From Clavaria fumosa (lineage: Eukaryota > Basidiomycota > Agaricomycetes > Agaricales > Clavariaceae): a DNA stretch of 64,000 bases. This document shows positions 25,630 through 36,850 of the stretch, one piece after another. Location of the stretch: positions 3,224,001-3,288,000 of the forward strand of contig OX637802.1 in the NCBI GenBank assembly GCA_951802425.1, written 5' to 3'. The notes beneath the pieces were generated by a model. It saw only the letters and a program-made list of their open reading frames with translations, was not told where the DNA came from and did not search any database. The position numbers and the translations under genes were made by a program. Positions within the stretch are counted from its first letter, which is position 1. Each line of letters opens with the position of its first letter.

Positions 25630-26184
25630 TCTATAGCACTGTAAAATAAAATTCCGGGCCTTCGGCACTCAGGATTTCTTCGATCTCTTAACAGTCCTGT
25701 CCTCTCAGGCTGCTCTTCTAGGTACTTATGTACCTATAGAACTCTTATTCTATGAATCTTTTGTTAACGTGGGGCACGAATGGTATCCCAGGTGGTCACT
25801 CCACAACTCCTAATGAGTTGCCCATGTGCCCTTCTGACAATGGTCACAGAGCAAGGGCTCTGTCCACTGGACCAGGAAACTACAGAAGACTATGTAGGGG
25901 CTTTCCTTGCCCTGTACACTAAGCGATTCACTGGTACATAGCTGTAAAATAGAGATCCGGGCCTTTGGCACTCGGTATCACTTGGGGAGGGTCACAGTTG
26001 ACTTCCTCTGGGTCTGGTCACGTGTATGTACACACAGTAAAAATTTCACGCAGTTCTGTTACACACTGCGGGCAGGGTAAAGAAGAAGAGGATGATAGGG
26101 GCTGAGCTGTGACAACGTGTCACAGTTTGAGATTAAGGGTCCAGGCTAGCCAGGTTAGGACACGGGGCTAGGGCGGACGGGCGG
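25630..26184 (-). other. Long untranslated leader of E2
   Basis: About 550 bp separate the primer-binding site and gag. Two direct copies of a ~30-bp sequence (GAGTGCC.AAGGCCCGGA...TATTTTACAG) lie ~310 bp apart. Between them is a structured stretch with TGGTCCAGTGG, resembling a tRNA A box, and the hairpin ACAGAGCCCTTGCTCTGT. The same leader occurs in E5 (35325-35889) and in E3 (49094-49190 plus 57166-57637). Confidence 0.6.
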
Positions 26185-26196
26185 ATCTTAGTATTA
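26185..26196 (-). promoter_or_regulatory. Putative self-primer binding site of E2
   Basis: Right after the 5' LTR the sense strand reads TAATACTAAGAT. Eleven of these bases (AATACTAAGAT) are the exact complement of ATCTTAGTATT inside the LTR, about 43 nt after its TATAAG box. No tRNA 3'-end match was recognised. Confidence 0.65.
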
Positions 26197-26487
26197 TATC
26201 AGACTGGGTCTCACACAACTTAAGCGTAAGGTCATGACGACAATACTAAGATAAGGGGAAAAGAGTACAAAAAAGGAAAAGCGAAAGTACTTATAGCGAA
26301 CGCTTCGGCACTTGCCGACTTTCCCACGCTCGGACCCTCGGATCACGTGATGCGCCCAGGCCCCAGGTCATGTGATCTTACATGATTACATAATCCGACC
26401 CAGCCACAGGTCATGTGACCTTCCAACAACCCTCCCCAGTTTCTCCACAACTGCACTTTGGGATGGCTTACATAAGCGATCCTAACA
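26197..26487 (-). repeat. 5' LTR of E2
   Basis: 291 bp, differing from the 3' LTR at two CpG sites only. Three palindromic boxes (ATCACGTGAT at 26342-26351; GGTCATGTGA-type at 26367-26377 and 26409-26420, plus-strand view) lie upstream of the TATA-like box and may bind bHLH-type activators. Confidence 0.95.
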
Positions 26488-29400
26488 GATCAGTCTTCCA
26501 TGTGATACACCAAATCAATAATATATTCTAGGACCAAAGCCCTATGGTGTGCAGCCCATCACAGGAAATTCAGGTATGTTTACTATTAATATTAGAGACT
26601 GTTGTCTGACAGATTGAGATAGCCTGTTGCATGGGACTGTGAACTCAGGACAAACCTGGAAACAATGACTGAGAGTGTCAAGAGTGACACTCTCCTTGGC
26701 TATGCATACATCAATTTTGCCACCACAAAGGCACAAATCATGTGGGATGGAACTGGACCTATTTCCAAGGCCCAAGTCTCTGCACTTGACAAATATGTAG
26801 ATCAAGATGGTCTGCAAAATGATTCAGTAACCAATGCCATGTTCTGCCTTGTGGAAAAGGAAAAATTCAAACTCAGTTCAATGAAATCATTCTGGCTGAA
26901 GAACTTCTGTCATCTCCAGTTTGCACTTGGGGTTAAGGAGGAGGAAGTAGTGCTAGAGATGCTTGCAGGCAAACATTGTCATGCTTGGATTATCACCAAG
27001 GCATTCAAGAATGAACTCAACAAATGTGGTAAACTTGTGGCATCCTTGAAGGAAGCAGTAGAAAAGAAAAAAGATGAGATGAAAATTAGGGAAAATCTGG
27101 AGTTGAATGAGGAAGCTTTGGAGCATTGTGTGTGGCTGGTGGGCTTTTGGGACAAAGGTGTAGACCAACTTACTCCATCATGAAGACCTTGTTGAACCCT
27201 AATACCATTAACCACAGGGGCACTGGAAGCCTCACCATTGGGTGACATTGTCAAACACAAGTTGGCAGAAAATCACAAGACCATTCAAAGGATAGATGAC
27301 CCTGCCTCTCAATTGGTGTGCCTTATACAGTCTCTCTAGGGCAAACCAAAGATGGCATTCTCCAGGGATTATCTGGGAGCTATGCTACCAGCAGAATGGA
27401 TATTTGCCAGATAATGAACAACCCAACAATCCTGGCCCTCTTTTGCACCTATTCCAGCACAAGTACTTGGAGGGCATGGCACATGTACTCAATCCATGAT
27501 TTTTCAACCAACTGCACTGGGTTTCACTCTCTGTGTTTGGTTTTTTTTCCAATCTATTTTTTCCCACATGCTCACTTGCTTGAATGAATAATTATAGCTT
27601 GTAGTGCATATTTGGAATCACCAGCTCCTAGTCCTGGAGTACCTGACAATGTCAATCTCAATGCCTGACTATGAGGCAATTTTGGACTCACTCTCTGGAC
27701 TAGAAGGGGATGCTCTATGTGACCAGCAACACAGAGCCACACAGGGTGCCATTCAAACTCTCCCAAAAATTGTTGCCAGTGGCCATGGCAACTCCTTCTT
27801 GAGGAGTGGGATGATGTCTACACCAGACATCTCTCACAGCTCTGTGATGAATTGGGGCAGATAGGTGGCAGATGGAATATTGCCTTTGAACAGTACTTTG
27901 ATGAGGTCATCAGTAGAACTGAGGCAGCATTCAAACTATTTGGTGATCCAGATGAGGGCTCAGTGGATGCAGAAATTGAGAATGACTTTGTCAACAAACT
28001 CAAATGGATAAAGGCAGCAAAGGTCCAGGAAACCTTTGTTGGACTCAAGCTCAAGTTGCCTTTGCTTGGTCTTGGTTTTATGATTCACATTCAAGAAAAG
28101 TTTGAGCAGCATGAACTTGCACTAGCAGAGGTGATTGTTGTTATTCCACTATCCTTCATTGCACAGCACCAATGTCAACCTTTTTGTGATAGATTGCCAC
28201 TTGGGTTGAGCCTTTTCCCTACATCCCTTTCAACCAAAGGTCAAACACCTCTTGGCAAGATCATTGGGATGGGGTTTCATCAAGAAGTCAAAGATCAATG
28301 AAAAGGATGTCAGCCATCTTTTGGGAAATGTCAGTATCATGAATGCTCCTCTGTTGTATCCCGCTAACACAATGACAGATTATAACATTTCCCTTCCAGG
28401 AGAATGCTGGGGTTAGGATGCTGTGCAATAAGATGAAGCAAGAGGGTGGATATGTTCATTCCAATCCATGGCCCCATTGTACAAACAGTGAACAAGGCAG
28501 GGAAGTGCAGGAATGGCTCAAAGAATGGATAGCAGCTGAGGCCAAGATTGCTAAGCAAACAAATGGCCTGATAAATGTGGACCCTTTCTATACTCCTCCC
28601 CTCCCTCAAGATCACTGGATATTGGACACTTGCCTTGATCTAGACAGTCTCAAGACAGCCCTTGCACAAACATCCTTTAACTGGTGCCACAAGACTAGCC
28701 GCAAGTAAACAGATCTTTGCATGATGGCTTGTTGTGTTCCCCAAACAATTGCTGATATGCCTGATCATGTCAAGTGGATGGCAGATTCATCCATTGTGTA
28801 TCTCCAGAATAGGCCCTTGAAACATCTCCATGGTTATGTATGCCTTCAGAACTGGGCATACTGGGATGGACTGCTACACATCAAGGTCCATGCCATCACT
28901 GATTCACACACTGGTGAAGAGATCCCAGAGGTTAAAAATACAGCATTGGTTAGGAGAGCACAGACTATCAAACCTAACCAACTTTTCCATCAGATTGGGG
29001 TAGAGGAGAAGATGACAGGGGCAGTGGCTAAAATCATGAAGATTTTACAGCAGCCAGGTATTGGAACCATGAAGCCATTGACAATGAGTGGGTTTTTATT
29101 CCTGCTGTGGAGAAAGCAGCAAAAGGACTGTTTCAGGTAAATCCTAAGGTTCCATTATACATTATATGGGCAACACTAAGTGGCATACTACAGGCACTCT
29201 TCAAGAAGATGGAGTTGGGCCAACATCACCATGACAATCCAACAGAATGTGCCACTGATGAAGATGTTCCAGCAGAGGAATTGGCAGAACACATAAGGAA
29301 GGCCTGGGCAACATCTGCTGAGACTGCTGATGCTGGAATGATTAGGGATTGCTGCTAAGGAAACATCAGAGGTGGATGTTGGTAGCATCAAGATGTCATT

Positions 29401-29722
29401 GATTCAAAAACATCAGCAAACGGTTCTGGCACTACAGGAGAAGCAAATAAAACACAGAGCTGAAATTTCTGACCTACTGTCTGGCCTACCTGTCAAGAAG
29501 AGAAATGTTGCCACTAAAGCTCTGAAAAAGCAGTCCAACACTGCCCTGGAGACAGCTGCTATCAACAAGTTTGATGCTGACCAAGGTATGTTCAACTATG
29601 ATTTATGCAAGTACCATTGACCTAACAAGGATTATGATAGACACAGAAATGGTTGAGATAGAATCTGGTTCAGAAATGGCTGAGGTGGAAGTTTCTAGAG
29701 CTACTAGTCAACCTATCCCAAC

Positions 29723-30340
29723 TTTTAAAGTGTGCCAAGTCCTAAAGTTTGCCATCCAATATTTCAGATTCTAAGTACCAAGTCTCCCAGGTGCCATGAC
29801 TCAGGTCCCAGGTCTCCCAGGTGCCTCAGGTTTCAGGTCTCCCAGGTGCCATGCCTCAGGTGTCCCAAGTCCCATGTACCCCAGGTCCCAGGTGTCTCAG
29901 GCACTAAGTCTTCTAGGTGCAACATTGCCAAGCACTTCACATTCAGTCTTCCATGCAAATTTGGGACCTGCAGCAAATAGGACTTGGTACACAATAATCT
30001 GGGATAATCAAGGCCAGGAACCTGGCACATATGGAACCTGGCATGGCCTTGATTATCCCAGATTATTGTGTACCAAGTCCTATTTGCTGCAGGGCCCAAG
30101 CTTGCATGGAAGACTGAATGTGAGGTGCTCAGCACTGTTGCACCTAGAAGATTTAGGACCTGAGACACCTGGGACACCTGGGACCTGGGGTACATGGGAC
30201 ATGGGACACCTGAGGCATGGCACCTGGTAGACCTGGAACCTGAGACACCTGGGAGACCTGAGACCTGAGGCATGGCACCTGGGAGACTTGGTACTTAGAA
30301 TCTGAAATATTGGACTTGGCACACTTTAGGTCCCAGGACC
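29723..30340. repeat. ~600-bp foldback built on a CCCAGGTGCC-type minisatellite
   Basis: Arms of ~290 bp (29723-30015 and ~30040-30340) are inverted copies around the centre CCTGGCACATATGGAACC. The outer part of each arm is a degenerate repeat of CAGGTCTCCCAGGTGCC; the inner part holds ACACAATAATCTGGGATAAT and its complement. Each strand therefore reads a similar Pro/Gly/Ser-rich frame (29796-30230 + and 30273-29833 -), which is not a real gene. Confidence 0.85.
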
Positions 30341-31559
30341 CAAGGTGCTCAAGTCCCAGGTGCCCAGTAGGGTGCAATTTGGTCCCAGTATCATTATTAG
30401 TTTCTGCAGCCAGTGGGATCATGTGAATTGCATCATTGATTGCTTATAAGTGGCTCAGTCTGCAGAGTGATGAGATGCTGTAAAAGCTGGGAAGAGAATG
30501 TGTACTTCTGAGGGCACACATCCTGAAATTCTGCTATCATTGGATGCAGACTCCCCTACACTTCAGGTGTCAATGACTGGAGTGACAATGGGATTTCAGA
30601 CAATGATATCCAAACCAGCTAAGCATAGGACAAACCAGGACTGAAGCCACCAGTATGGGCTAGAAGAAGAAGGTGGACAAAGCAACATTAAAAAAGATCT
30701 GCCATACCATGTGACATGCCAGCAAGTTTTTTTCTTTGCCTTCTTTCCCTGGCTTCTCTTCCACCCTTCCACCCATCAGATTTTATGTCTTCCTCACTCT
30801 CTGGTGCTGAGTCAATCCCTGGTGCTGTCCTGTCTGGCAATGAGGAGACTCCATCATCTGGGGCCAAGATGTCTGATACCAATGAGGATGGGGAAGGTGT
30901 GTCTTAATTTGATCCATTTGACATTTTCTCTTTTTTTTGATCCATTTGACATTTTCTCTTTTTTTTCTTTGCAATCTTTTGCATCCTTTTCTGTTGGGGT
31001 CTTGGCATCATGAAAATTTTCTTCACATTTACCTAACCTGTTGCTGTCCATTGTGGATGCACAGGGAGGAAGGTTGTGCTGCCAGTCACAGGCATTGCAC
31101 TAGCAGTTGGGGTCTCAGTATGATATTGGTTTATCTCCAAACTCCTTGGAGGGATGATGGAACTCATCCAGAGCCACTCCAAGAGTGGGTTGATAGTTGT
31201 AGTAGGGTGACAGTCTCTGATGGTGTGGAAATCCTTCTCTATCTACCTGGGAGTCTGGTGGTTAAGCAGCAGTTTTGTTTGATAGCTTCTTTGTGTTCAG
31301 AGCTGCTTCACCTACCCAGTTTATTCATCCAGGAGACACTCTTTAGGCAACAGAGGAATTTGCCTCTGCTTGCCCTCCCACTGTAGGTGCTGGTGCAAAT
31401 AGGAATCAAGAAAACTCATATGTTCAGAGGGCTAATGAACATTCTGGTGTTGTCAAACTAGTGTCTGGTTGGCATGCAATTGGCCACAAGGTGAGTGAAA
31501 GTTGAATTGGGGATCAATGTTTTACTTAGGATGTTTCAATAGCATGAATCTATTGTTCC
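30341..31559 (+). other. Degraded exon-like stretch upstream of the dioxygenase fragment
   Basis: A TATA-like TTATAAGTGG lies near 30448. A short frame near 30716-30907 (Ser/Glu-rich, ending DTNEDGEG) is followed by two direct copies of TTTGATCCATTTGACATTTT at 30908-30965. These may be N-terminal exons and introns of the gene that follows, but the splice pattern could not be resolved. Confidence 0.3.
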
Positions 31560-31926
31560 TTCCCACAATTTGGTTAAGAGTGGCAGATGTTTCAGTTCTG
31601 CAATGGCTTTCAAGAATGCATTCTCATTTACATCAATGAGAGTCAATGCCATACTCCAATATCTAGATCCAATTCAGCATTCAGCATTGGTTCAACTGAG
31701 GGATGCTGTTCATCAAAAGTATACCCTTGTAACGGCTCTTGATTCTATTGATCCATCCCTCATGGAGGGGCAAGCAATCATGTGGAATCAACAGACCCCA
31801 CTTCATGTTTATCAAACTGATCCAGTCCAGGCATGGGTGCCTTTATTGACATTGGGGAAGTTCAGGAAGGGGCATCTCTGGATCCCTAGATTAATGAGAG
31901 TCACATGTGTCAGTGTTCTACAGTGA
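31560..31926 (+). pseudogene. Fragment of a fungal TET/JBP-like 2OG-Fe(II) dioxygenase domain
   Basis: The frame contains LRDAVHQKYTLVTALDSIDP, then MWNQQTPLHVYQTDPVQAW and LGKFRKGHLWIPRL. This order matches my recollection of the fungal TET/JBP-type double-stranded beta-helix domain, where HxD metal ligands sit in the LH.D..DP segment. Here the position after His reads V-Y, so the acidic ligand appears lost. The frame ends soon after (TGA at 31924-31926) without the distal His/Arg segment. Such enzymes oxidise 5-methylcytosine in DNA, and fungal copies are often carried by transposons. The family call rests on memory of the motif pattern and needs a profile search. Confidence 0.5.
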
Positions 31927-32123
31927 GGTGAGTGAGATGAGAGTAGGTAAGGGTGAAATTGAATAAAGAGAAGGGTGTCAGGGTGAGGCTGACCAAGGTA
32001 CTTTCTTAAGGCTATGTAAGCCCTGAGCTCAGGTAATTTGCTGGATTAAGCAAGGTACAGCATTATGAGAGCACCTGTCATGGGCCAGCTCATTAGCACC
32101 CTTCTGCTTGCCTGATTATGGGC

Positions 32124-34034
32124 AATCATCTGTTGAAGCAGTGTGCAGCCAGCTCCTATGAGCTCTTTTGTCTTGTGGAAAAAAATAATGAACCATTTTC
32201 CCCATTGACACATCCATATCATGCTTGAGGAACATCATACATAATCAGAGTGTCAGTGCCATGTCCCATGACATCAACACCAAAGATTTGGTGTTAGGGA
32301 AGGTATGTCACCTCTGAATACAGACCATGAAGTGCAGTTAATGTCTTATTCATAGATGCTTTCACCTGTAGCCATCACACCCATTGACACCCTCTGGACT
32401 TGGGTAACACTGGCAGTCACTAACCTCTCACTATCAGCCATTGAGCTGAGGGTGCCTGCTGACAAAGTGTCAAGCTTCTTTCCCTGCAAACCCCTCAGTA
32501 CTGGCCTTCACATTCTGGTGCAGTGAGGTAAGCCTCAGAGATGCTTCATGTGCATGCTGATTTGGCTCATTCTTTTCAATCTGAAGCCTGCACCACTTCT
32601 TCATCAGTGCCACAAGATGCACACACCACTTCTGGCCCAACATCACCAATCATTAAAGGTAGGTATCTCTATTTGTAGAGTGATGGTGCAGACTGAGTGT
32701 AAGTTCCAGAGATTTGGTGCCAACATGAAGAAACAGTTTGAATCTTATACAACAAAGTGCTAGGCCATTTCTTAGTCCAAGTGAGTGTCAAGGCTGTATT
32801 ACTTATACCTGCTAAGAACAATGCTTCAAGGTTCAAGGGACACCTGCTAGTGGCAAGACAACACTCATGAACCTTCTGCATAACTACATGCAGTTGCAGG
32901 ACCCCAATGCTCACATATATAGCATTGAATCTTGGCCTGATCATGATGTCCCCTCCCACTATCTGGACCAGATCCAACATCATTGCCCATCTTTTGATAT
33001 TTCTTGCCCTGATCAGAATGTATACATGCTCTTCAACAATAGCCAGGAAATGTTATGAGGAGGGACATGGACCAATTGAACTTCTCTTCACTCAGATGGA
33101 ATTCAAAGATGCCATTGCTAGGTATTGGGGACCTGGTGGCCATGCTGTTTCATTGGGCTGTGGGTCATGCAGGTGCAATTGCAGACATTCTGCATAGACT
33201 CTCAATGCAGGTGAGGCAGTGCCCATTCATAATATCATGCTCACTCTTAATATCATGCTTGTCTTTCATAGAGATGCCAGGAGATGCAATGTGGTGGGCT
33301 ATGGATGATCAACAAGTTTCTCAAAAGCAATTCCCCAAAAGATTTGATCAGCATACTTATCATGTTCCAAGAAGTTGCTTGTGGGCTGCCAAAGAAAGAT
33401 GATATACAGAACCCTACATTTGCAGGCATCTTCCAGCAACTCCTCCTTCAAGGCTCTATCAGGAATGACTCAACAAGTAATGAGCTATGAGTGTGCTTCC
33501 AATGTGGCTGGGTGCATTTTGACATCATCCCAAGGAGAGGTTCACTATGCATTCCCATCACCACTTCATGTGGCTCACCTCACTTGGAACCTGGTGCCAA
33601 GCAACCCCACATGCCCCTTTGAAACAATTCTTGACTTGGCTATGACAGCTATTTGACACTTCAGGCCTACCCAGTTGCATTCACCCAATCATATTGGGAT
33701 AGCCTTTAGTAATCAGCCAGTCAAGGCACAATATCAGGATGAATTCTATCACAGTGTTTTCAGAGCTACTGAAGGAGGAACTATCATATTGCCAGAACAT
33801 GCATCTTCTTGCTCTTCCTCAGGTCAAATTGACTTCTTTGTTTCTGTGAAGGGATGGGGAATAGAAGTGATAAGAGAAGGAAATAATCTTGCAGAACATC
33901 ATTCCTGCTTTGATATTGAGGGTGTGTATGGTCAGTGGCTGTCTGATCACCATATGGAAGACTATATCATCCTAGATTTTTGGACAAGTTTGCCCCAAAA
34001 ACCACACCCTGGTGAGTGCTTTCCCCATGGTTGA
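32124..34034 (+). pseudogene. Crinkler (CRN)-like protein: Ubl header, P-loop NTPase, PD-(D/E)XK nuclease; broken
   Basis: Three blocks are visible. (1) 32124-32526: a ubiquitin-like header as in fungal CRN proteins (LFCLVEKNNEPFSP; INTKDLVLGK; an intron at ~32308-32355; then LSTGLHILVQ), with a frame slip near 32234. (2) 32690-33056: a P-loop NTPase with GTPASGKTTLMNLLHNYM around 32840-32880, in a different frame from the preceding LLIPAKNNASRF, followed by a stop. (3) 33470-34034: a nuclease-like domain with YQDEFYHSVFRATEGG, GQIDFFVSVKGWGIEV and DYIILDFWTSLPQKPHP (Asp and Glu of a restriction-like fold). In active homologues such proteins combine NTPase and nuclease modules and act as nuclear effectors or in conflicts between elements. 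Several frameshifts and stops make this copy inactive. Confidence 0.7.
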
Positions 34035-35016
34035 AATTCTTTCTAACTCCCAACCCAGGTTTTGATAAATTGTTTTCCAAGAAAATTTCAGCAATGCAGG
34101 AATGCTCAACCATTTGCTGTCCCTGACACAGTATTATTGGGAATGGTATACACAGTCTAAGCTATGGTAAACAGATGCATGATGACAAACAAGACAGAAG
34201 GGACCACAAGAGGGAGACATGAGGGAAGCACCAGAGAGATGCATGAGGGAGGCACAGGAGTCATGCATGATGGGAGAGGATGACAGGACATGGTGAAAGG
34301 GGATGTTGGGACCAAAGGATGCAACCAATAACAACCAGGGTTGACAAAGGACAGTGCATGGAGTACAGGAGTTGTCAGAGGAAAACAGAATAGGGGAATA
34401 CAGCTCAAGCTAGTTCTCACTCACAGCAATGCATCAGGAAGTGTTGAATCTTCTTAACCAAACTTAGTTGAACTGATCTTGACTTTCTGCACTTATGCCC
34501 TAAATCTAGAAGTGGGATGGCTAAATCTGTGCTCTGAAGCCCTGGAGAACAACAGAATGGCAAAAGGTCTATGTTGCAGTAAAGCAACTAGGTGTCCCTG
34601 CAGGACTGGGGCAGTGATGTGCCAGCCTGGCTTGGCATGAAAGCCCCAGCTTTTGGGGGCTCATGGCCTGTGAAGATCCCAGGCTGGGCCAGAGCCATGA
34701 TCCAGGGCTTGGCCTTGGCCTGAGCTGTGGCCTGGAGGAACAAACTACTGTATTTACTCTCACATGTTCCCTTGTCCATTGCCTCATACAACTTGGTGAA
34801 GAACTCACCTTTACCCTCAGCATCCTGTTCATCACTTGATACCACATATACCTGATGCCTTTTGCCTGGGTGCATATCAGGAATAATAAAGTCTTCTACA
34901 AAAATTGGGAATCGCATTTTGGTTCAGCAGCCTCATCTGATTCATCTCCTGCCCCACTGATACTACCCATAACTGCAGGACTTTTGCTGGGATTCAATGA
35001 GGGTAGAGTTGGGGAT
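34035..35016. other. Unassigned region left of E5
   Basis: 34180-34300 is a degenerate GAGGGA.GCA-type purine repeat. A minus-strand frame at 34917-34588 (charged, begins MRFPIFVEDFIIPDMHPG) has no recognised domain. At 34610-34750 a AGCCTGGC/AGCCCCAGC-rich stretch resembles that right of E5 at 41533-41670. Confidence 0.3.
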
Positions 35017-35021
35017 GGTGA

Positions 35022-35312
35022 TGTTAAGATTGCTTACATAAGCCATCCCAAAGAGGAGTTATGGAGAAACTGGGGAGGGTTGTGGGAAGGTCACATGACC
35101 TGTGGCTGGGTCAGATTATGTAATCATGTAAGATCACATGACCTGGGGCCTGGGCACATCATGTGATGTGAGGGTCCAAGCATGGGAATGCCAGCAAGTG
35201 CCGGGGCTCTCACTATAAGTACCTTGTCGTTTTCGTTTTTGTACTCTTTTCCCCTTATCTTAGTATTGTTGTCATGACCTTACCCTTAAGTTGTGTGAGA
35301 CCCAGTCTGATA
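35022..35312 (+). repeat. 5' LTR of E5
   Basis: Starts TGTTAAGATTGC, ends CTGATA. The TATAAGTACC box, the ATCTTAGTATT motif and GGTCACATGACC are kept. It differs from the 3' LTR at many sites, mostly former CpG. Confidence 0.95.
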
Positions 35313-35324
35313 TAATACTAAGAT
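35313..35324 (+). promoter_or_regulatory. Putative self-primer binding site of E5
   Basis: TAATACTAAGAT directly follows the LTR. AATACTAAGAT is exactly complementary to ATCTTAGTATT in the LTR, as in E2 and E3. Confidence 0.65.
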
Positions 35325-35889
35325 CTGCCTGTCTGCCCTAGCCCTGTGTCCTAACCTGGCTAGCCTGGACCCTTAATCTCAAACTGTGACACATTGTCAC
35401 AGCTCAGCCCCTATCATCCTCTTCTTCTTTACCCTGCCTGCGGTGTGTAACAGAACTGCTTGAAATTTTTACTGTGTGTAGATACACATGACCAGACCTG
35501 GAGGAAGTCTACTGTGACCCTCCCCAAGTGATACTGAGTGCCCAAGGCCTGGAACTTTATTTTACAGCCACCATACCCCTCACAGTGAATCGTGTAGTGT
35601 ACAGGGCACAGAAAGGCCCTCTACATAGTCTTTCTGTAGTTTCCTGGTCCAGTGGACAGGGCCCTTGCTCTGTGACCATTTTCAGAAGGGTGCACAGGCA
35701 ACTCATTAAGAGTTGTGGGGTGACCACCTGGGACACCTTTTGGGCCCCACGTTAGCAATAGTTTCATAGAATAAGAGTTCTATAGATACATAAGTACCTA
35801 GAAGAGCAGCCTGAGAGGACAGGACTGTTAAGAGATTGAAGAAATCCTGAGTGCCCAAGGCCTGGAACCTTATTTTACAGTGCCATAGA

Positions 35890-36850
35890 ATGATGCTGGA
35901 CCTTGCTGTTGCCCCCTTTGATGGGCAGAAAAGGAACTTTTGTATGTTCCTCCAATCCCTTCACCTCCTATTTATGGCAAACCTGACTGTCTATGCTGTG
36001 GACCTGGTGAAGGTCCTTTTTGCTCTGAGCAAAATTACTGGAGAAGGATTCGCTGCAGAGTGGGTGAATATGAAGGCAGAAGAGATCCTGGGTAGTGGTG
36101 AAGCTGGAACCTGGGCAGAGTTTGTGGAGGAGATGCATGCATTTGATGACCTGAATGACCGTGTGACTGCCCTTGCCAATATTGCAGGGTTGAAACAGGG
36201 TGCCATGACAGCACTGGAGTTCTTCGCAAAATTTGAGGCACTGTTCCAACAGGCAAAGTTGAGTGCAGAGAAGGACTCAGGAATCCTAGTCCATTGGCTG
36301 GAGTTGAACCTGAGTAGGAGGTTGGTGGAGAGAATATATGGTGTCTCCCCAATGCCAGAGACATATGGAGGATGGAAAGTGCTGGCAGAAAGACTGGATG
36401 CCCAGCAAACGTGATTTGATGTGATAGTCATGGAATGGACACTGCGACCCATCACGACCCCTGTGCGACCTTTTGTGACCCCTGTGCAACCCACCGCAAC
36501 CTTTCCGTGACCTGCCGCGACCCTCTCGTGCCCTCTGAATATGGCCATGGGCTGTGGATGAGCCCCTGCTGATGAGAGATGTTGTTTCTGATGCCACCAG
36601 ATTGGGCATGCTGTCCAATTCTGTCCCCTGCCCAATATGTGTCTGCAGGTCCCAAGGGCCCAAATCTGTGCAGTACCAGGTGCCCCCCGAATGGCGGAGG
36701 AGTATGAGAAAGAGATTGTGCAGCTCTGAGCCTGCCTGGAGCTGTATGAGAAAGAGAGGAGGGCTCCTGCTGGGGAGAAGAACTGTGCCAGCCCCCATTC
36801 TGTCCCTGTGCCTGCTGCAAGTATACCCCAATATACTATCTTGAGGTGGA
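35890..36850 (+). pseudogene. E5 gag (broken)
   Basis: The ATG at 35890 begins a capsid frame closely matching E2 (MMLDLAVAPFDGQKRNF; ILVHWLELNLSRRL) that stops at 36412-36414. The zinc-knuckle part continues after this with stops inside the knuckle (CF*CHQIGH). One codon is missing near 36136 relative to E2. Confidence 0.85.

Larger units (their letters stand above)
22641..26487 (-). mobile_element. E2: recent gypsy chromovirus with large internal deletion
   Basis: Two 291-bp LTRs bound 3,847 bp, with the 5-bp duplication GATCA at 22636-22640 and 26488-26492. The LTRs differ at only two positions, both CpG to TpG, so insertion was recent. Gag and pol up to RNase H are present, but the rest of RNase H, the integrase and the chromodomain are deleted. 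E2 lies antisense inside an intron of the micro-exon gene. It could move only with help from a full-length relative. Confidence 0.95.
22034..29640 (+). pseudogene. Multi-exon gene of unknown function with a 5' micro-exon array; split by E2 and damaged
   Basis: The proposed start ATG at 22034 (MSDKS) leads into a run of tiny phase-0 exons (listed separately), then 26532-26573, a long exon 26623-27157 and an exon from 27218. The long exon encodes a ~178-residue segment with Lys/Glu-rich helices (EAVEKKKDEMKIRENLELNE). An in-frame TAG at 27338-27340 is followed by more matching-looking frame, so it may be a CAG-to-TAG nonsense change. Further exon-like pieces lie at 27795-28130, 28260-28335 / 28402-28700 (intron GTCAGT...CCAG between them), 28720-29140 and 29100-29600. 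I recognise no domain; a transposon-borne gene is possible because CpG is almost absent. The 3.85-kb E2 sits antisense in the intron after 22629. Confidence 0.5.

Noticed and set aside
25780..25900. A tRNA gene in the gypsy leader
   Set aside because: An A-box-like sequence and hairpins exist, but no T-loop consensus or full cloverleaf could be made on either strand.
29796..30273. Two overlapping ~145-residue genes on opposite strands
   Set aside because: Both are readings of the same inverted repeat and give nearly the same protein from each strand.
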